Assembly: GCA_021845925.1 (NCBI GenBank)
Contig: JAJZUW010000003.1
Location: forward strand, 62,001 to 126,000
Length of the DNA: 64,000 bases
Direction: 5' to 3'
DNA from: Pseudomonadota bacterium
GTDB lineage: Bacteria > Pseudomonadota > Gammaproteobacteria > Burkholderiales > Sulfuriferulaceae
Position numbers and translations under genes: made by a program. The notes under the pieces are model-generated. The model made no database searches. It was not told the origin of the DNA and was given only the letters and a program-made list of their open reading frames with translations. Shown one piece after another: positions 48,398 through 56,178 of the stretch. Each line of letters opens with the position of its first letter. Position 1 is the first letter of the stretch.

Positions 48398-49054
48398 ATG
48401 AATTTCATGGCAATACACAACGCGGTGATGTATCTGATGGCCGCAATTCTTCTGGTGGCAACCTGGGTGATTGTGGAACGGTTCATCTATTTCATCTCCA
48501 CCGAACGCGAAGGCCGGCGGGTTGGTGAATTCATGAAAACCCATCTGCATGATGCCGACCTGCACCATGAAATTCTGGCCGAGTGCGGTGAACGGCGCAG
48601 CCCACAGGCCCAGGCGATGTGCGAAATCGTCAACGCCAGCCGGCTGGCGCACGATGAAACCGAATATTTCGTGCAGTCCGTGTATGTGGCAAAACAACCG
48701 GTACTGCATGCCCGTCTGTGGATTCTCGACACCGTGATCACCCTGTCGCCTCTGCTGGGCCTGCTCGGCACGATCCTGGGTATCATCGATGCGTTCTACA
48801 ACCTGTCTTCGGGCAATGGCAGCTCCGATCCAGCCGCTGTCAGCCGAGGTATCGGCACTGCGCTGTACGCTACGGGCTTCGGCATTTTCATTGCGCTCTA
48901 CAGCCTGGTATTCTTCAATTACTTCAACAGCAAGGTTGAAGCCATCAACGGCCAGATCAAGCTGCTTGCCCTGACTTACCTGTCTTCCGGCCGTCAGCGG
49001 GATCGCGGCACCCGCCGTGAAGGCGAGCCGACGCTGCAGGCCGTCAAGAGCTGA
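48398..49054 (+). CDS. exbB: ExbB/TolQ/MotA-family proton channel protein
   Basis: Inner-membrane channel subunit working with ExbD. About 218 residues with three membrane segments: the first in VMYLMAAILLVATWVIVERF, the second in TVITLSPLLGLLGTILGII, the third in TGFGIFIALYSLVFF. The motif LSPLLGLLGT is typical. The start may be ATG 48395 or 48398; AAAGG lies four or seven bases upstream, favouring 48398. It is placed after the receptor, far from exbD. Confidence 0.9.
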   Translation: MNFMAIHNAVMYLMAAILLVATWVIVERFIYFISTEREGRRVGEFMKTHLHDADLHHEILAECGERRSPQAQAMCEIVNASRLAHDETEYFVQSVYVAKQPVLHARLWILDTVITLSPLLGLLGTILGIIDAFYNLSSGNGSSDPAAVSRGIGTALYATGFGIFIALYSLVFFNYFNSKVEAINGQIKLLALTYLSSGRQRDRGTRREGEPTLQAVKS

Positions 49055-49057
49055 ACC

Positions 49058-50803
49058 ATGCCCCGCCCGTTCCGTCACGCCTGCCGTTTTTACCCTGGTC
49101 TGCTGATGCTGGCCTGGCCAGCCCTGGCTCTGGCCAGCGGAAACGGTGCCGACACGACGACGCCCATCCGCCATGTGATCGTGGTGGTAGGCGAAAACCG
49201 GACCTTTGACAACCTGTTTGCCACCTATATCCCGCCAGCCGGCGAACAGGTCTGGAACCTGCTGTCAAAAAACATCGTCCGTGCGGATGGCACACCTGGC
49301 TCAAACTACGCAGCTGCAGTACAGCACCAGGCACGCCAGTCGGGACGTTACAGCGTGCAGCCGGAGGATGCCGGCCCCTATCAGACACTGCCACAGCCCT
49401 GGGCCGGCGGTTCATTCGGTCAGCGCCATGATCTGCCAGACCAGCGCTTCGATGCCGATATGCCGCCGGGCCCGTTCCAGATCAGCCACTATGCGGGATA
49501 CGGGGCACATACCGGTGATCCTGCACACCGGTTTTTCCAGATGTGGCAGCAAGTGGACGGTGGACGACATGACCTGTTTGCCTGGGTTGGTGAATCGGTT
49601 GGTTTTGGTGGTGAAAACGGCATTGCCGCCCTGCAGCCAGGCCATACCTTCCAGGGAGGCGTGGCCATGGGTTTCTACAACATGCAACAGGGTGATGCGG
49701 CGTATTTTCGCCAGCTTGCCAAAACCTTCGCCCTTGCCGACAACTATCATCAGCCAGTGATGGGCGGAACCGGCCCCAATTTCTTCATGCTGGCAACCGG
49801 CGACATGGGCAGCTACCAGCAGGCCGGGCATCCTGCACAACCGCCCGTCAATCAGATCGAAAACCCGGATCCGGCTGCCGGCACCGAAAACTGGTATCAA
49901 CACGATGGCTATGCCGGCGGATCCTATGTGAACTGCGCAGACAAGGCACAACCGGGAGTTGCTGCAATCCGGCAATACCTGGCTGGATTGTCTTACCAGA
50001 CATTTCGCAATGGCAACTGTGCACCGGACACTTGGTATCTGGTCAACAACGCCGAACCTGGTTATTCCGCCAGCGGCAAGCCAGCCGCGCTCGGCGCACA
50101 GAAATTCGTTCTGCCGCCCCAATCGACCCCGACCCTGGCAGAAACCTTGTCTGCCCACCAGATCACCTGGAAATGGTATGCAGGCGGACGCGGTGATGGT
50201 GCGCATCCAGACAAGGAATATTGCACAATCTGCGATCCGTTTACCTATTCCACTGCTGTCATGACCGGTCCGATGCAACAGAATCTGGTGGATGCCGCCG
50301 AATTCTTCCGCGATGTGCGCGGTCGCGCCGATGATTTTCCTGCCGTTTCCTTCATCACGCCCTACGACAGCGTGTCCGGTCACCCTGGTTATGCCATGGA
50401 GCCTTCATTTGATGGTTTCGTCGCCGACATCGTCAATCATGTCCGCCGCAATCCGGCTTTGTGGCGCGACACGGTCATTCTGGTCACTTTCGACGAGGGT
50501 GGCGGCTACTATGATTCAGGTTATATCCAGACAATTGATTTCTTTGGCGATGGCACCCGCGTTCCTCTGCTGGCCATTTCGCCGTGGATCAGGCGCCCCG
50601 GACTGGTAGACCACACCTATTACGACCATGTCTCGATCCTGAAATTCATCGAACACAACTGGCGTCTGCCACCGTTGAGTGAACGCAGCCGCGACAACTT
50701 GCCCAACCCGCAACAGCAGGCTGGGTCCTATGTACCGGACAATCGCCCGGCCATCGGCGATCTGCTGGGGCTGTTTGATTTCACGATGCCGCGCCGCCAC
50801 TGA
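49058..50803 (+). CDS. Exported phosphoesterase (acid phosphatase/phospholipase C family)
   Basis: A 581-residue exported enzyme of the phosphoesterase family (PF04185-type). A signal peptide (LLMLAWPALALASG) is followed by IRHVIVVVGENRTFDNLFATY, the N-terminal metal/nucleophile region (ENRTFDN). VSFITPYDSVSGHPG, VILVTFDEGGGYYD and RVPLLAISPWIRRPG are later conserved blocks, and YYDHVSILKFIE lies near the end. It may release phosphate from organic phosphates or phospholipids in the periplasm or outside. Starting 3 bp after exbB, it is in the TonB operon. The 3' end overlaps phrB by 23 bp. Confidence 0.88.
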   Translation: MPRPFRHACRFYPGLLMLAWPALALASGNGADTTTPIRHVIVVVGENRTFDNLFATYIPPAGEQVWNLLSKNIVRADGTPGSNYAAAVQHQARQSGRYSVQPEDAGPYQTLPQPWAGGSFGQRHDLPDQRFDADMPPGPFQISHYAGYGAHTGDPAHRFFQMWQQVDGGRHDLFAWVGESVGFGGENGIAALQPGHTFQGGVAMGFYNMQQGDAAYFRQLAKTFALADNYHQPVMGGTGPNFFMLATGDMGSYQQAGHPAQPPVNQIENPDPAAGTENWYQHDGYAGGSYVNCADKAQPGVAAIRQYLAGLSYQTFRNGNCAPDTWYLVNNAEPGYSASGKPAALGAQKFVLPPQSTPTLAETLSAHQITWKWYAGGRGDGAHPDKEYCTICDPFTYSTAVMTGPMQQNLVDAAEFFRDVRGRADDFPAVSFITPYDSVSGHPGYAMEPSFDGFVADIVNHVRRNPALWRDTVILVTFDEGGGYYDSGYIQTIDFFGDGTRVPLLAISPWIRRPGLVDHTYYDHVSILKFIEHNWRLPPLSERSRDNLPNPQQQAGSYVPDNRPAIGDLLGLFDFTMPRRH

Positions 50804-52178
50804 CCTTGCGGAACAGATCCAGGGTGGTTGCCCGGGAACGGGCATGATCCACCAGCGGGGCCGGATAACCCGGGACGCCACCACGCAGCCAGGGTGAATG
50901 AATGTCCTTGCCATGGTATTGCGCGAGTTCGCTGACATGACGCCGGATATAATCGCCATCCGGATCATAACGTTCCGACTGGCTGACCGGATTGAAAATC
51001 CGGAACCATGGCTGGGCATCACAGCCCGTTGAAGCCGACCATTGCCAGCCGCCATTGTTGGCGGCCAGATCAAAATCCAGCAAATGACGGGCAAACCAGG
51101 CCTCGCCCTGACGCCAGTCCACGTGCAGATCCTTGACCAGGAACGATGCCGTGATCATGCGCAGCCGGTTATGCATGGTACCGCTGTCCCGCAACTCGCG
51201 CATGGCAGCATCGACCAGCGGATAACCGGTGCGTCCTTCTGTCCAGGCTTCAAAATGGCCAGGCGGATTGGGCCAGCGGATGTTTTCAGTCTCCGGACGA
51301 AATGCTCGTCCCTCCGCAAATTCCGGATGGTGCCAGAGCAATTGCTGGTAAAACTCGCGCCAGATCAGCTCAAGCAGCCACTTTTGTGCGCCATCATCGG
51401 GTTGCAGCCATGCATGACGCACCAGTTCGCGTATTGATACCGTCCCGAAACGCAAGTGAACCGACAACCCCGATGTCGCATGACGGGCCGGAAAATCGCG
51501 TTCGGTGGCATAGCCCGCCAGCCGGGCCTGGAAATTCCGCCATGCCAGCTGACCACCCGTGCTGCCTGGCGATACACCGTCTGGCAAGGTTGCCATGCGA
51601 AAACCAAGACTGGACAGGGCAGGCAAGGGTTGTGGCAGCAGTCGTGCCAGTGACGAACGGTTGACCGGCAGGCTTTCCGGTGGTTCGCCCGCCAGGCGCG
51701 TCAGCCAGGCGCGCGAATACGGCGTGAACACCCGGAACGGGGTGCCCTGGCCGGTCAGGACATCATCGCGTTCAAAAATCACCTGGTCACGAAAATCCAG
51801 CAACTTGCAGCCGATCGCGCGCAATTGTCCAGCCACGCGGTGATCGCGCCATACGGCGGCCGGTTCATGATCGCGGTTGCAGAACACCGCTTCGGCCTGC
51901 CACTGACGGGCCAGTTGCGGCAGGCAGACCTCCGGCTTGCCGTGCCCCACCAGCAGGGAACTACCCTGTGCCAGCAACTCGCGCTGAAGATCCTGCAGGC
52001 TGCTGTAAATGAACGTCACCCGCCGGTCATCGGCCGGCAATCCGCGCAGAATGTTGGTGTCAAACACAAAAACCGGTATCACGCGTTCGGCCTGCAGACA
52101 GGCTGCATGTAACGCGGCATGGTCGTGCAGGCGCAGATCGCGCCGCAGCCAGACCAGTACTGTTGTGTATCGCTTCAT
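50781..52178 (-). CDS. phrB: Deoxyribodipyrimidine photo-lyase
   Basis: Repairs cyclobutane pyrimidine dimers with blue light. The 465-residue protein starts with TTVLVWLRRDLRLHDHAAL (antenna domain). The FAD-binding domain shows HLRFGTVSIREL, REFYQQLLWHHPEF, TGYPLVDAAMREL, MHNRLRMITASFLVKDL and STGCDAQPWFRIFNP. This is the class I CPD photolyase pattern. It overlaps the nodJ-like gene start by 4 bp and converges on the phosphoesterase gene. Confidence 0.95.
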   Translation of the reverse strand: MKRYTTVLVWLRRDLRLHDHAALHAACLQAERVIPVFVFDTNILRGLPADDRRVTFIYSSLQDLQRELLAQGSSLLVGHGKPEVCLPQLARQWQAEAVFCNRDHEPAAVWRDHRVAGQLRAIGCKLLDFRDQVIFERDDVLTGQGTPFRVFTPYSRAWLTRLAGEPPESLPVNRSSLARLLPQPLPALSSLGFRMATLPDGVSPGSTGGQLAWRNFQARLAGYATERDFPARHATSGLSVHLRFGTVSIRELVRHAWLQPDDGAQKWLLELIWREFYQQLLWHHPEFAEGRAFRPETENIRWPNPPGHFEAWTEGRTGYPLVDAAMRELRDSGTMHNRLRMITASFLVKDLHVDWRQGEAWFARHLLDFDLAANNGGWQWSASTGCDAQPWFRIFNPVSQSERYDPDGDYIRRHVSELAQYHGKDIHSPWLRGGVPGYPAPLVDHARSRATTLDLFRKVSGGAAS

Positions 52179-52960
52179 GACAGCAGCCGGCGACGGGTCA
52201 AACCCACTGCCAGCCAGTAACTGCCAGCCGTCCAGGCCAGCATCACGCCGACATGCACACCGACATATGCCGGAATCCGGCCCTGAATCAGGGGTCGGAC
52301 CATGTCGATCGCATGGGTCAGCGGCAATCCGGTCGCCAGGATCTGCAGCAGTGCCGGCATGCGGTCAACCGGATAGAACACGCCACACAACAGAACCATC
52401 GGTGTGATCACGAGCGTGAAGTAGTAGATGAAAAACTCATAATTGGGCGAAACGGAGGTCATCACCAGACCCATGGCCGAAAAGGTCAGGCCAATCAGCA
52501 GCGTGAGCGGAATAGTCCACAAACTGAGCGCCCAGCTTTGCTGCAGACCAAGCAGCCAGATCACGACAAGAATGGCCAGCCCGGACAGCAGGCTTTTGCT
52601 GGCCCCCCAGACCAGTTCCGCCAGCAGGATGTCATCCAGCATCACCGGTGCATTCAGAATGGCATCCCAGGTTTTCTGGACATGCATGCGGGAAAATCCG
52701 GAATACAGCACCTCGAACGTGGCACTGTTCATGGTCGAGTAGCAAAGGGTGCCCGCCGAAAGGAAGGTCAGATAGCTGACACCACCGATATGGGGCATCA
52801 GGCTGCCCAGGCCATAGCCAAACCCGAGCATGTAAAACATCGGATCGGCCAGATTGCCCAGAATGCTGGTGCCGGCGTATTTCTTCCAGACCAGGAAGTG
52901 GCGTTGCCAGATTGGCCAGAAGCGCCAGGAAAAGCGAGGCAGAGCAAAGTTTCCGTTCAT
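52175..52960 (-). CDS. ABC-2 type transporter permease (NodJ-like)
   Basis: A 261-residue integral membrane protein with about six helices. It carries the NodJ/ABC-2 pattern (ILGNLADPMFYMLGFGYGLG, LSAGTLCYSTMNSATFEVLY, the region VMLLDDILLAEL-like before LVWGASKSLLSG, and MVLLCGVFYPVDRMPALLQ). Its start overlaps the ATPase stop by 1 bp. NodIJ-like exporters outside rhizobia are common in betaproteobacteria and their substrates are mostly unknown. Confidence 0.9.
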   Translation of the reverse strand: MNGNFALPRFSWRFWPIWQRHFLVWKKYAGTSILGNLADPMFYMLGFGYGLGSLMPHIGGVSYLTFLSAGTLCYSTMNSATFEVLYSGFSRMHVQKTWDAILNAPVMLDDILLAELVWGASKSLLSGLAILVVIWLLGLQQSWALSLWTIPLTLLIGLTFSAMGLVMTSVSPNYEFFIYYFTLVITPMVLLCGVFYPVDRMPALLQILATGLPLTHAIDMVRPLIQGRIPAYVGVHVGVMLAWTAGSYWLAVGLTRRRLLS

Positions 52961-53877
52961 CAGTCCCGCAACTCCCGACCCGTCAGTTTAAGAAACACAT
53001 CTTCCAGGCTGGAAGGTCGCTGGACATGGCGCAATGCTGGTGTCCGCTGCAGCAACGCCAGCAATGCACCATGGTCATGTCCGTAGCAATACAGGGTTTC
53101 ATCAGCCAGTTCGTGTCGTTCACACACCCCATCTGGCAACTGTTCCAGCCATGCTGCCAGCTGATCGCCATAAACCTCGACTACCTGTGGCTCGATCAAC
53201 CGGCTGATCAGATCGCGTGGCCGTCCCTCTGCAATCGACAGGCCATGGTCCATGATCACCAGCCGATCACACAGGCGTTCTGCTTCATCCATGAAGTGGG
53301 TGGTCAGCAGCACGGTCTTGCCCTGCTGGTTCAGCCGGCGCAGGCTCTGCCAGATGACATGCCTTGCCTGTGGATCCAGTCCGGTGGTTGGTTCGTCCAG
53401 CACAATGAGATCGGGATCATTGACCAGTGCGCGCGCCAGGGTGAGTCTGCGCTTCATGCCACCGGACAGTTCCCCGATACGGCTGTCTGCCTTGCCGGTC
53501 AGTCCGGCCAGTTCAAGCAGGGCGGGAATCCGCTCGTTCAGGATAGCGCGATCAATGCCGAAATAGCGTCCGTACACCAGCAGGTTTTCAGCCACGGTAA
53601 AATCCGGGTCCAGGTTGTCCATCTGCGGCATGATGCCGATTCGCATGCGTGCCTGCCGCGCCTGGACCGGCACCTGCCAGCCGTTGATGGCGATGCTGCC
53701 CGCTGTTGGTTGCACCAGGCCCAGCAGCATTTTCAGCGTTGTGGTCTTGCCTGCGCCATTCGGGCCCAGCAGACCAAAACATTCACCGGCCGGAATATCA
53801 AGATCCAGGCCACGCACCACCGCCTGTTCACCGTAACGCTTGACCAGGCCTCGAATCGTCACGCTCAGTCCTGGCAT
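52960..53877 (-). CDS. ABC transporter ATPase (NodI-like)
   Basis: The ATPase partner of the adjacent permease, 305 residues from MPGLSVTIRGLVKRYG. Motifs: Walker A in LLGPNGAGKTTTLKMLLG, signature LSGGMKRRLTLARALV, Walker B LIVLDEPTTGLDP and LLTTHFMDEAERLCDR. The C-terminal extension (VVEVYGDQLAAWLEQLP) is typical of NodI. The start overlaps the hydrolase gene by 13 bp, so the three genes are probably one unit. Confidence 0.9.
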   Translation of the reverse strand: MPGLSVTIRGLVKRYGEQAVVRGLDLDIPAGECFGLLGPNGAGKTTTLKMLLGLVQPTAGSIAINGWQVPVQARQARMRIGIMPQMDNLDPDFTVAENLLVYGRYFGIDRAILNERIPALLELAGLTGKADSRIGELSGGMKRRLTLARALVNDPDLIVLDEPTTGLDPQARHVIWQSLRRLNQQGKTVLLTTHFMDEAERLCDRLVIMDHGLSIAEGRPRDLISRLIEPQVVEVYGDQLAAWLEQLPDGVCERHELADETLYCYGHDHGALLALLQRTPALRHVQRPSSLEDVFLKLTGRELRD

Positions 53878-54470
53878 GCCAGCAATGCCTCCGATTTCAG
53901 TTCTGCCAGCTTGCCGTGGTAGTAGTGTCCGGCACCGGCAACCGGACGGAAGCCGATCTGGTGCGACAGGGCAAACTTCCATGCCGCATCAAAGGGAACC
54001 ACTTCATCCCGCTCGCCATGGATGATAGTGGTTTGCGGTGGCACGCCGCCAAATTCGTACAGGTTCACTGCAGGACTGACCAGCAGCAAATGCGCTGGCG
54101 TGATTTCGCGGGCCACCAGATGCTGGACATAACCGCCAAAGGAAAAGCCACCCAGATAAACCGGCAATGAATTGCCGAAATGGCCGCAAACAAAGCGGAT
54201 CACGGCCAGCATGTCCTCGCTTTCGCCTTCGCCACCCGTGTACGCGCCATCACTCTGGCCAACACCACGAAAATTGGGCCTTACGGTAACCAATCCGCGG
54301 TCATGGCACATCCGGGCCAGCATCTGTACCACCTTGTTGTCCATCGTTCCGCCATGCAGAGGGTGGGGGTGGGCAATGAAAGCAATGCCGGAACGGCTGC
54401 CTTCGGGGTCATTGACCAGAGTCTCGACATGCCCGGCACTCGATTTTATACGCAATTTTGCGCGTTTCAT
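53865..54470 (-). CDS. Alpha/beta hydrolase, unknown substrate
   Basis: A 201-residue cytoplasmic hydrolase. HPHPLHGGTMDNKVV near the start is the oxyanion region, GGFSFGGYVQHLVA holds the nucleophile serine, and the acid is in HGERDEVVPFDAAW. The histidine is in GAGHYYHGKL. This pattern matches the small hydrolases often annotated as CocE/NonD-like or dienelactone-hydrolase-like. It starts the unit that continues into nodI and nodJ. The substrate is unknown. Confidence 0.87.
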   Translation of the reverse strand: MKRAKLRIKSSAGHVETLVNDPEGSRSGIAFIAHPHPLHGGTMDNKVVQMLARMCHDRGLVTVRPNFRGVGQSDGAYTGGEGESEDMLAVIRFVCGHFGNSLPVYLGGFSFGGYVQHLVAREITPAHLLLVSPAVNLYEFGGVPPQTTIIHGERDEVVPFDAAWKFALSHQIGFRPVAGAGHYYHGKLAELKSEALLACQD

Positions 54471-54502
54471 GACATTCCAATTCCGGATTATCCCGGTTCC
54501 AG

Positions 54503-54820
54503 TCAGGCTTCGCCAGGTTCCGGCACCAACAGCCGTTCAACAATCTGATTGCCGATCAGATGCAGCTGAATGATTTCTTCCAGGTCTTCCTCATCCACCC
54601 AGTTGTACCAGACGCCTTCCGGATAGACCACCAGCAAAGGACCTTCAGCGCAGCGACCGAGACAGCCGGCAGTATTGATGCGGCATTTCCCCTCGCCATC
54701 AATTCCAAGAGCCTTGATGCGCGCCTTGGCATAATCGCGCATCCGCTGCCCCCGACACGCCTGCTCGCCAGCGGGCCGTTCCTGGCAGCAGACAAACACA
54801 TGGTGGGTATATTGCTTCAT
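54503..54820 (-). CDS. Thioredoxin-like [2Fe-2S] ferredoxin
   Basis: A 105-residue protein starting MKQYTHHVFVCCQERPAGE. Cysteines in CCQERPAGEQAC and in CRINTAGCLGRC fit the thioredoxin-like 2Fe-2S ferredoxin family, as at the end of the NuoE subunit. The C-terminal stretch YPEGVWYNWVDEEDLEEII is also characteristic. The role is unspecified electron transfer. It diverges from the cupredoxin gene across 159 bp holding a Fur box and may share that control. Confidence 0.9.
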   Translation of the reverse strand: MKQYTHHVFVCCQERPAGEQACRGQRMRDYAKARIKALGIDGEGKCRINTAGCLGRCAEGPLLVVYPEGVWYNWVDEEDLEEIIQLHLIGNQIVERLLVPEPGEA

Positions 54821-54904
54821 GGCTGGTCCAACTCCGGGAATCGACTGAGGTTGCAGTGTAGCACTGAAAATTGTTGCCCAGAAAGCCGCCATGTAGAATC
54901 TAAT

Positions 54905-54919
54905 TGATAATCGTTATCA
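54905..54919 (+). promoter_or_regulatory. Fur box
   Basis: TGATAATCGTTATCA is a near-perfect inverted repeat (TGATAA, 3 bp, TTATCA) matching the Fur consensus core. It lies 60 bp before the cupredoxin ATG and 85 bp before the ferredoxin start on the other strand. It predicts repression by iron-loaded Fur of the rightward operon, and possibly of the ferredoxin gene. Confidence 0.8.
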
Positions 54920-54979
54920 GTTAGATTATCATATGGGCTGACATCGTTACCATCAACCCAGAACCAATGGAGAACTGCA

Positions 54980-55324
54980 ATGCGAAACGTGACCACAGCC
55001 CTGCTGTTGCTGACCATGACCATCCCTGCCATGGCAAGCGAAACCATCACCCGGCAACTGAGCCTGAATGAACATGGTTTTGAACCGGCCCGGCTCGAAT
55101 TGCCGGCCAATGTGCGGATCAGACTGGTGGTACACAACGACAGCAGCCAGCCTGCGGAATTCGAAAGCTATGATCTGTCGCAGGAAGTGGAAATTGCCAG
55201 CCACGAACAGACCGCAATCTTTATTGGCCCGCTAAAGCCGGGCTCCTATGCGTATTTCAACGACTTTGATGACAGCATGCGCGGCACGGTTCTTGTCCAG
55301 CCCGTCGCACGGAAGGAACCGTAA
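54980..55324 (+). CDS. Periplasmic cupredoxin-like protein, iron-regulated
   Basis: A 114-residue exported protein. A signal peptide (TTALLLLTMTIPAMAS) is followed by a cupredoxin-type fold (LNEHGFEPARLELPANVRIR, then LVVHNDSSQPAEFESYDL, and PGSYAYFNDFDDSMRGTVLV). Such proteins accompany FTR1-type iron permeases and bind copper or iron. The classic Cys-His copper ligand set is not complete here; His, Glu and Met positions may serve. It lies downstream of a Fur box and 1 bp before the next gene. Confidence 0.75.
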   Translation: MRNVTTALLLLTMTIPAMASETITRQLSLNEHGFEPARLELPANVRIRLVVHNDSSQPAEFESYDLSQEVEIASHEQTAIFIGPLKPGSYAYFNDFDDSMRGTVLVQPVARKEP

Positions 55325-55325
55325 C

Positions 55326-56081
55326 ATGACCATGATTCGCACCACTTCCGCCCGTTTTCCGCGCAAACTGACCGGACTGCTGATGCTCTGCGCCATTGCT
55401 GGCCACGCCCGGGCAGATAACGATTTCATCGTCTATTCGCCAGACGTTGTCAAAGGACAGAGCGAAGTTGAAACCTATGCCTTCCTGAGCCAGGACAACC
55501 GTGCCGTTTTCAATGGCGCCAGCGGGCTCAACATTTCGGTTGCCCATGCCTTCACGTCCTGGTGGAAACCGGAAATCTACATCGGCGAATTCAACACCAA
55601 TCCCGGTGGGCCGAACTATCTGGCCGGCTATGAATTCGAAAACACGTTTCAGCTGACCGAACGCGGTGAATACTGGGCAGATCTGGGCTGGCTAGCCTCG
55701 TATGGCTACAGCAAGCTGGCCGGAATACCCGATACCTTCGAATTCGGGCCGTTGCTGGAAAAACGCAACGGCCACATTGACCAGCGGCTCAACCTGATCT
55801 GGAACCGGGCAATCGGCGTCGGTGCCGGTCCCGGCTATGATTTCCGTGCATCCTACAGTCTGGGTTATGCCATCGAACAGGGTAGAGTCACCTGGATTCC
55901 GGGACTGGAAGCCTATTACCGTCCTGCCGACGATGCCCACCAGATTGGTCCGGTCCTGTCGGGAGAAATTCGTACCGGACCCGGTCGGGAGATCGAATTC
56001 GGTTTTGGCATGGTGTATGGGATGAACCCCTGGGCGCCACAAAAAACCTGGCTGGCCAGACTGGAATACGAGTTTCTCTAA
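55326..56081 (+). CDS. Predicted outer-membrane beta-barrel protein, iron-regulated
   Basis: A 251-residue exported protein, signal peptide ending near GHARA. The mature part starts DNDFIVYSPDVVKGQSEVE. Aromatic-rich strands follow (WWKPEIYIGEFNTN, YWADLGWLASYGYSKL) and the C-terminus WLARLEYEFL ends in a hydrophobic residue after an aromatic. This is the pattern of a small barrel. It shares the Fur-controlled unit with the cupredoxin gene. The function is unknown; a role in metal uptake or sensing is an inference from its neighbour. Confidence 0.7.
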   Translation: MTMIRTTSARFPRKLTGLLMLCAIAGHARADNDFIVYSPDVVKGQSEVETYAFLSQDNRAVFNGASGLNISVAHAFTSWWKPEIYIGEFNTNPGGPNYLAGYEFENTFQLTERGEYWADLGWLASYGYSKLAGIPDTFEFGPLLEKRNGHIDQRLNLIWNRAIGVGAGPGYDFRASYSLGYAIEQGRVTWIPGLEAYYRPADDAHQIGPVLSGEIRTGPGREIEFGFGMVYGMNPWAPQKTWLARLEYEFL

Positions 56082-56178
56082 ATGTAAACCGCGGGTTATG
56101 CGCCGAGCTGCCTGTGCCCACGGCGGGGTTCAACAGTCTGTCACCCGGCCACCGGGGCTCGCCTGCCAGCGCAGAAAT

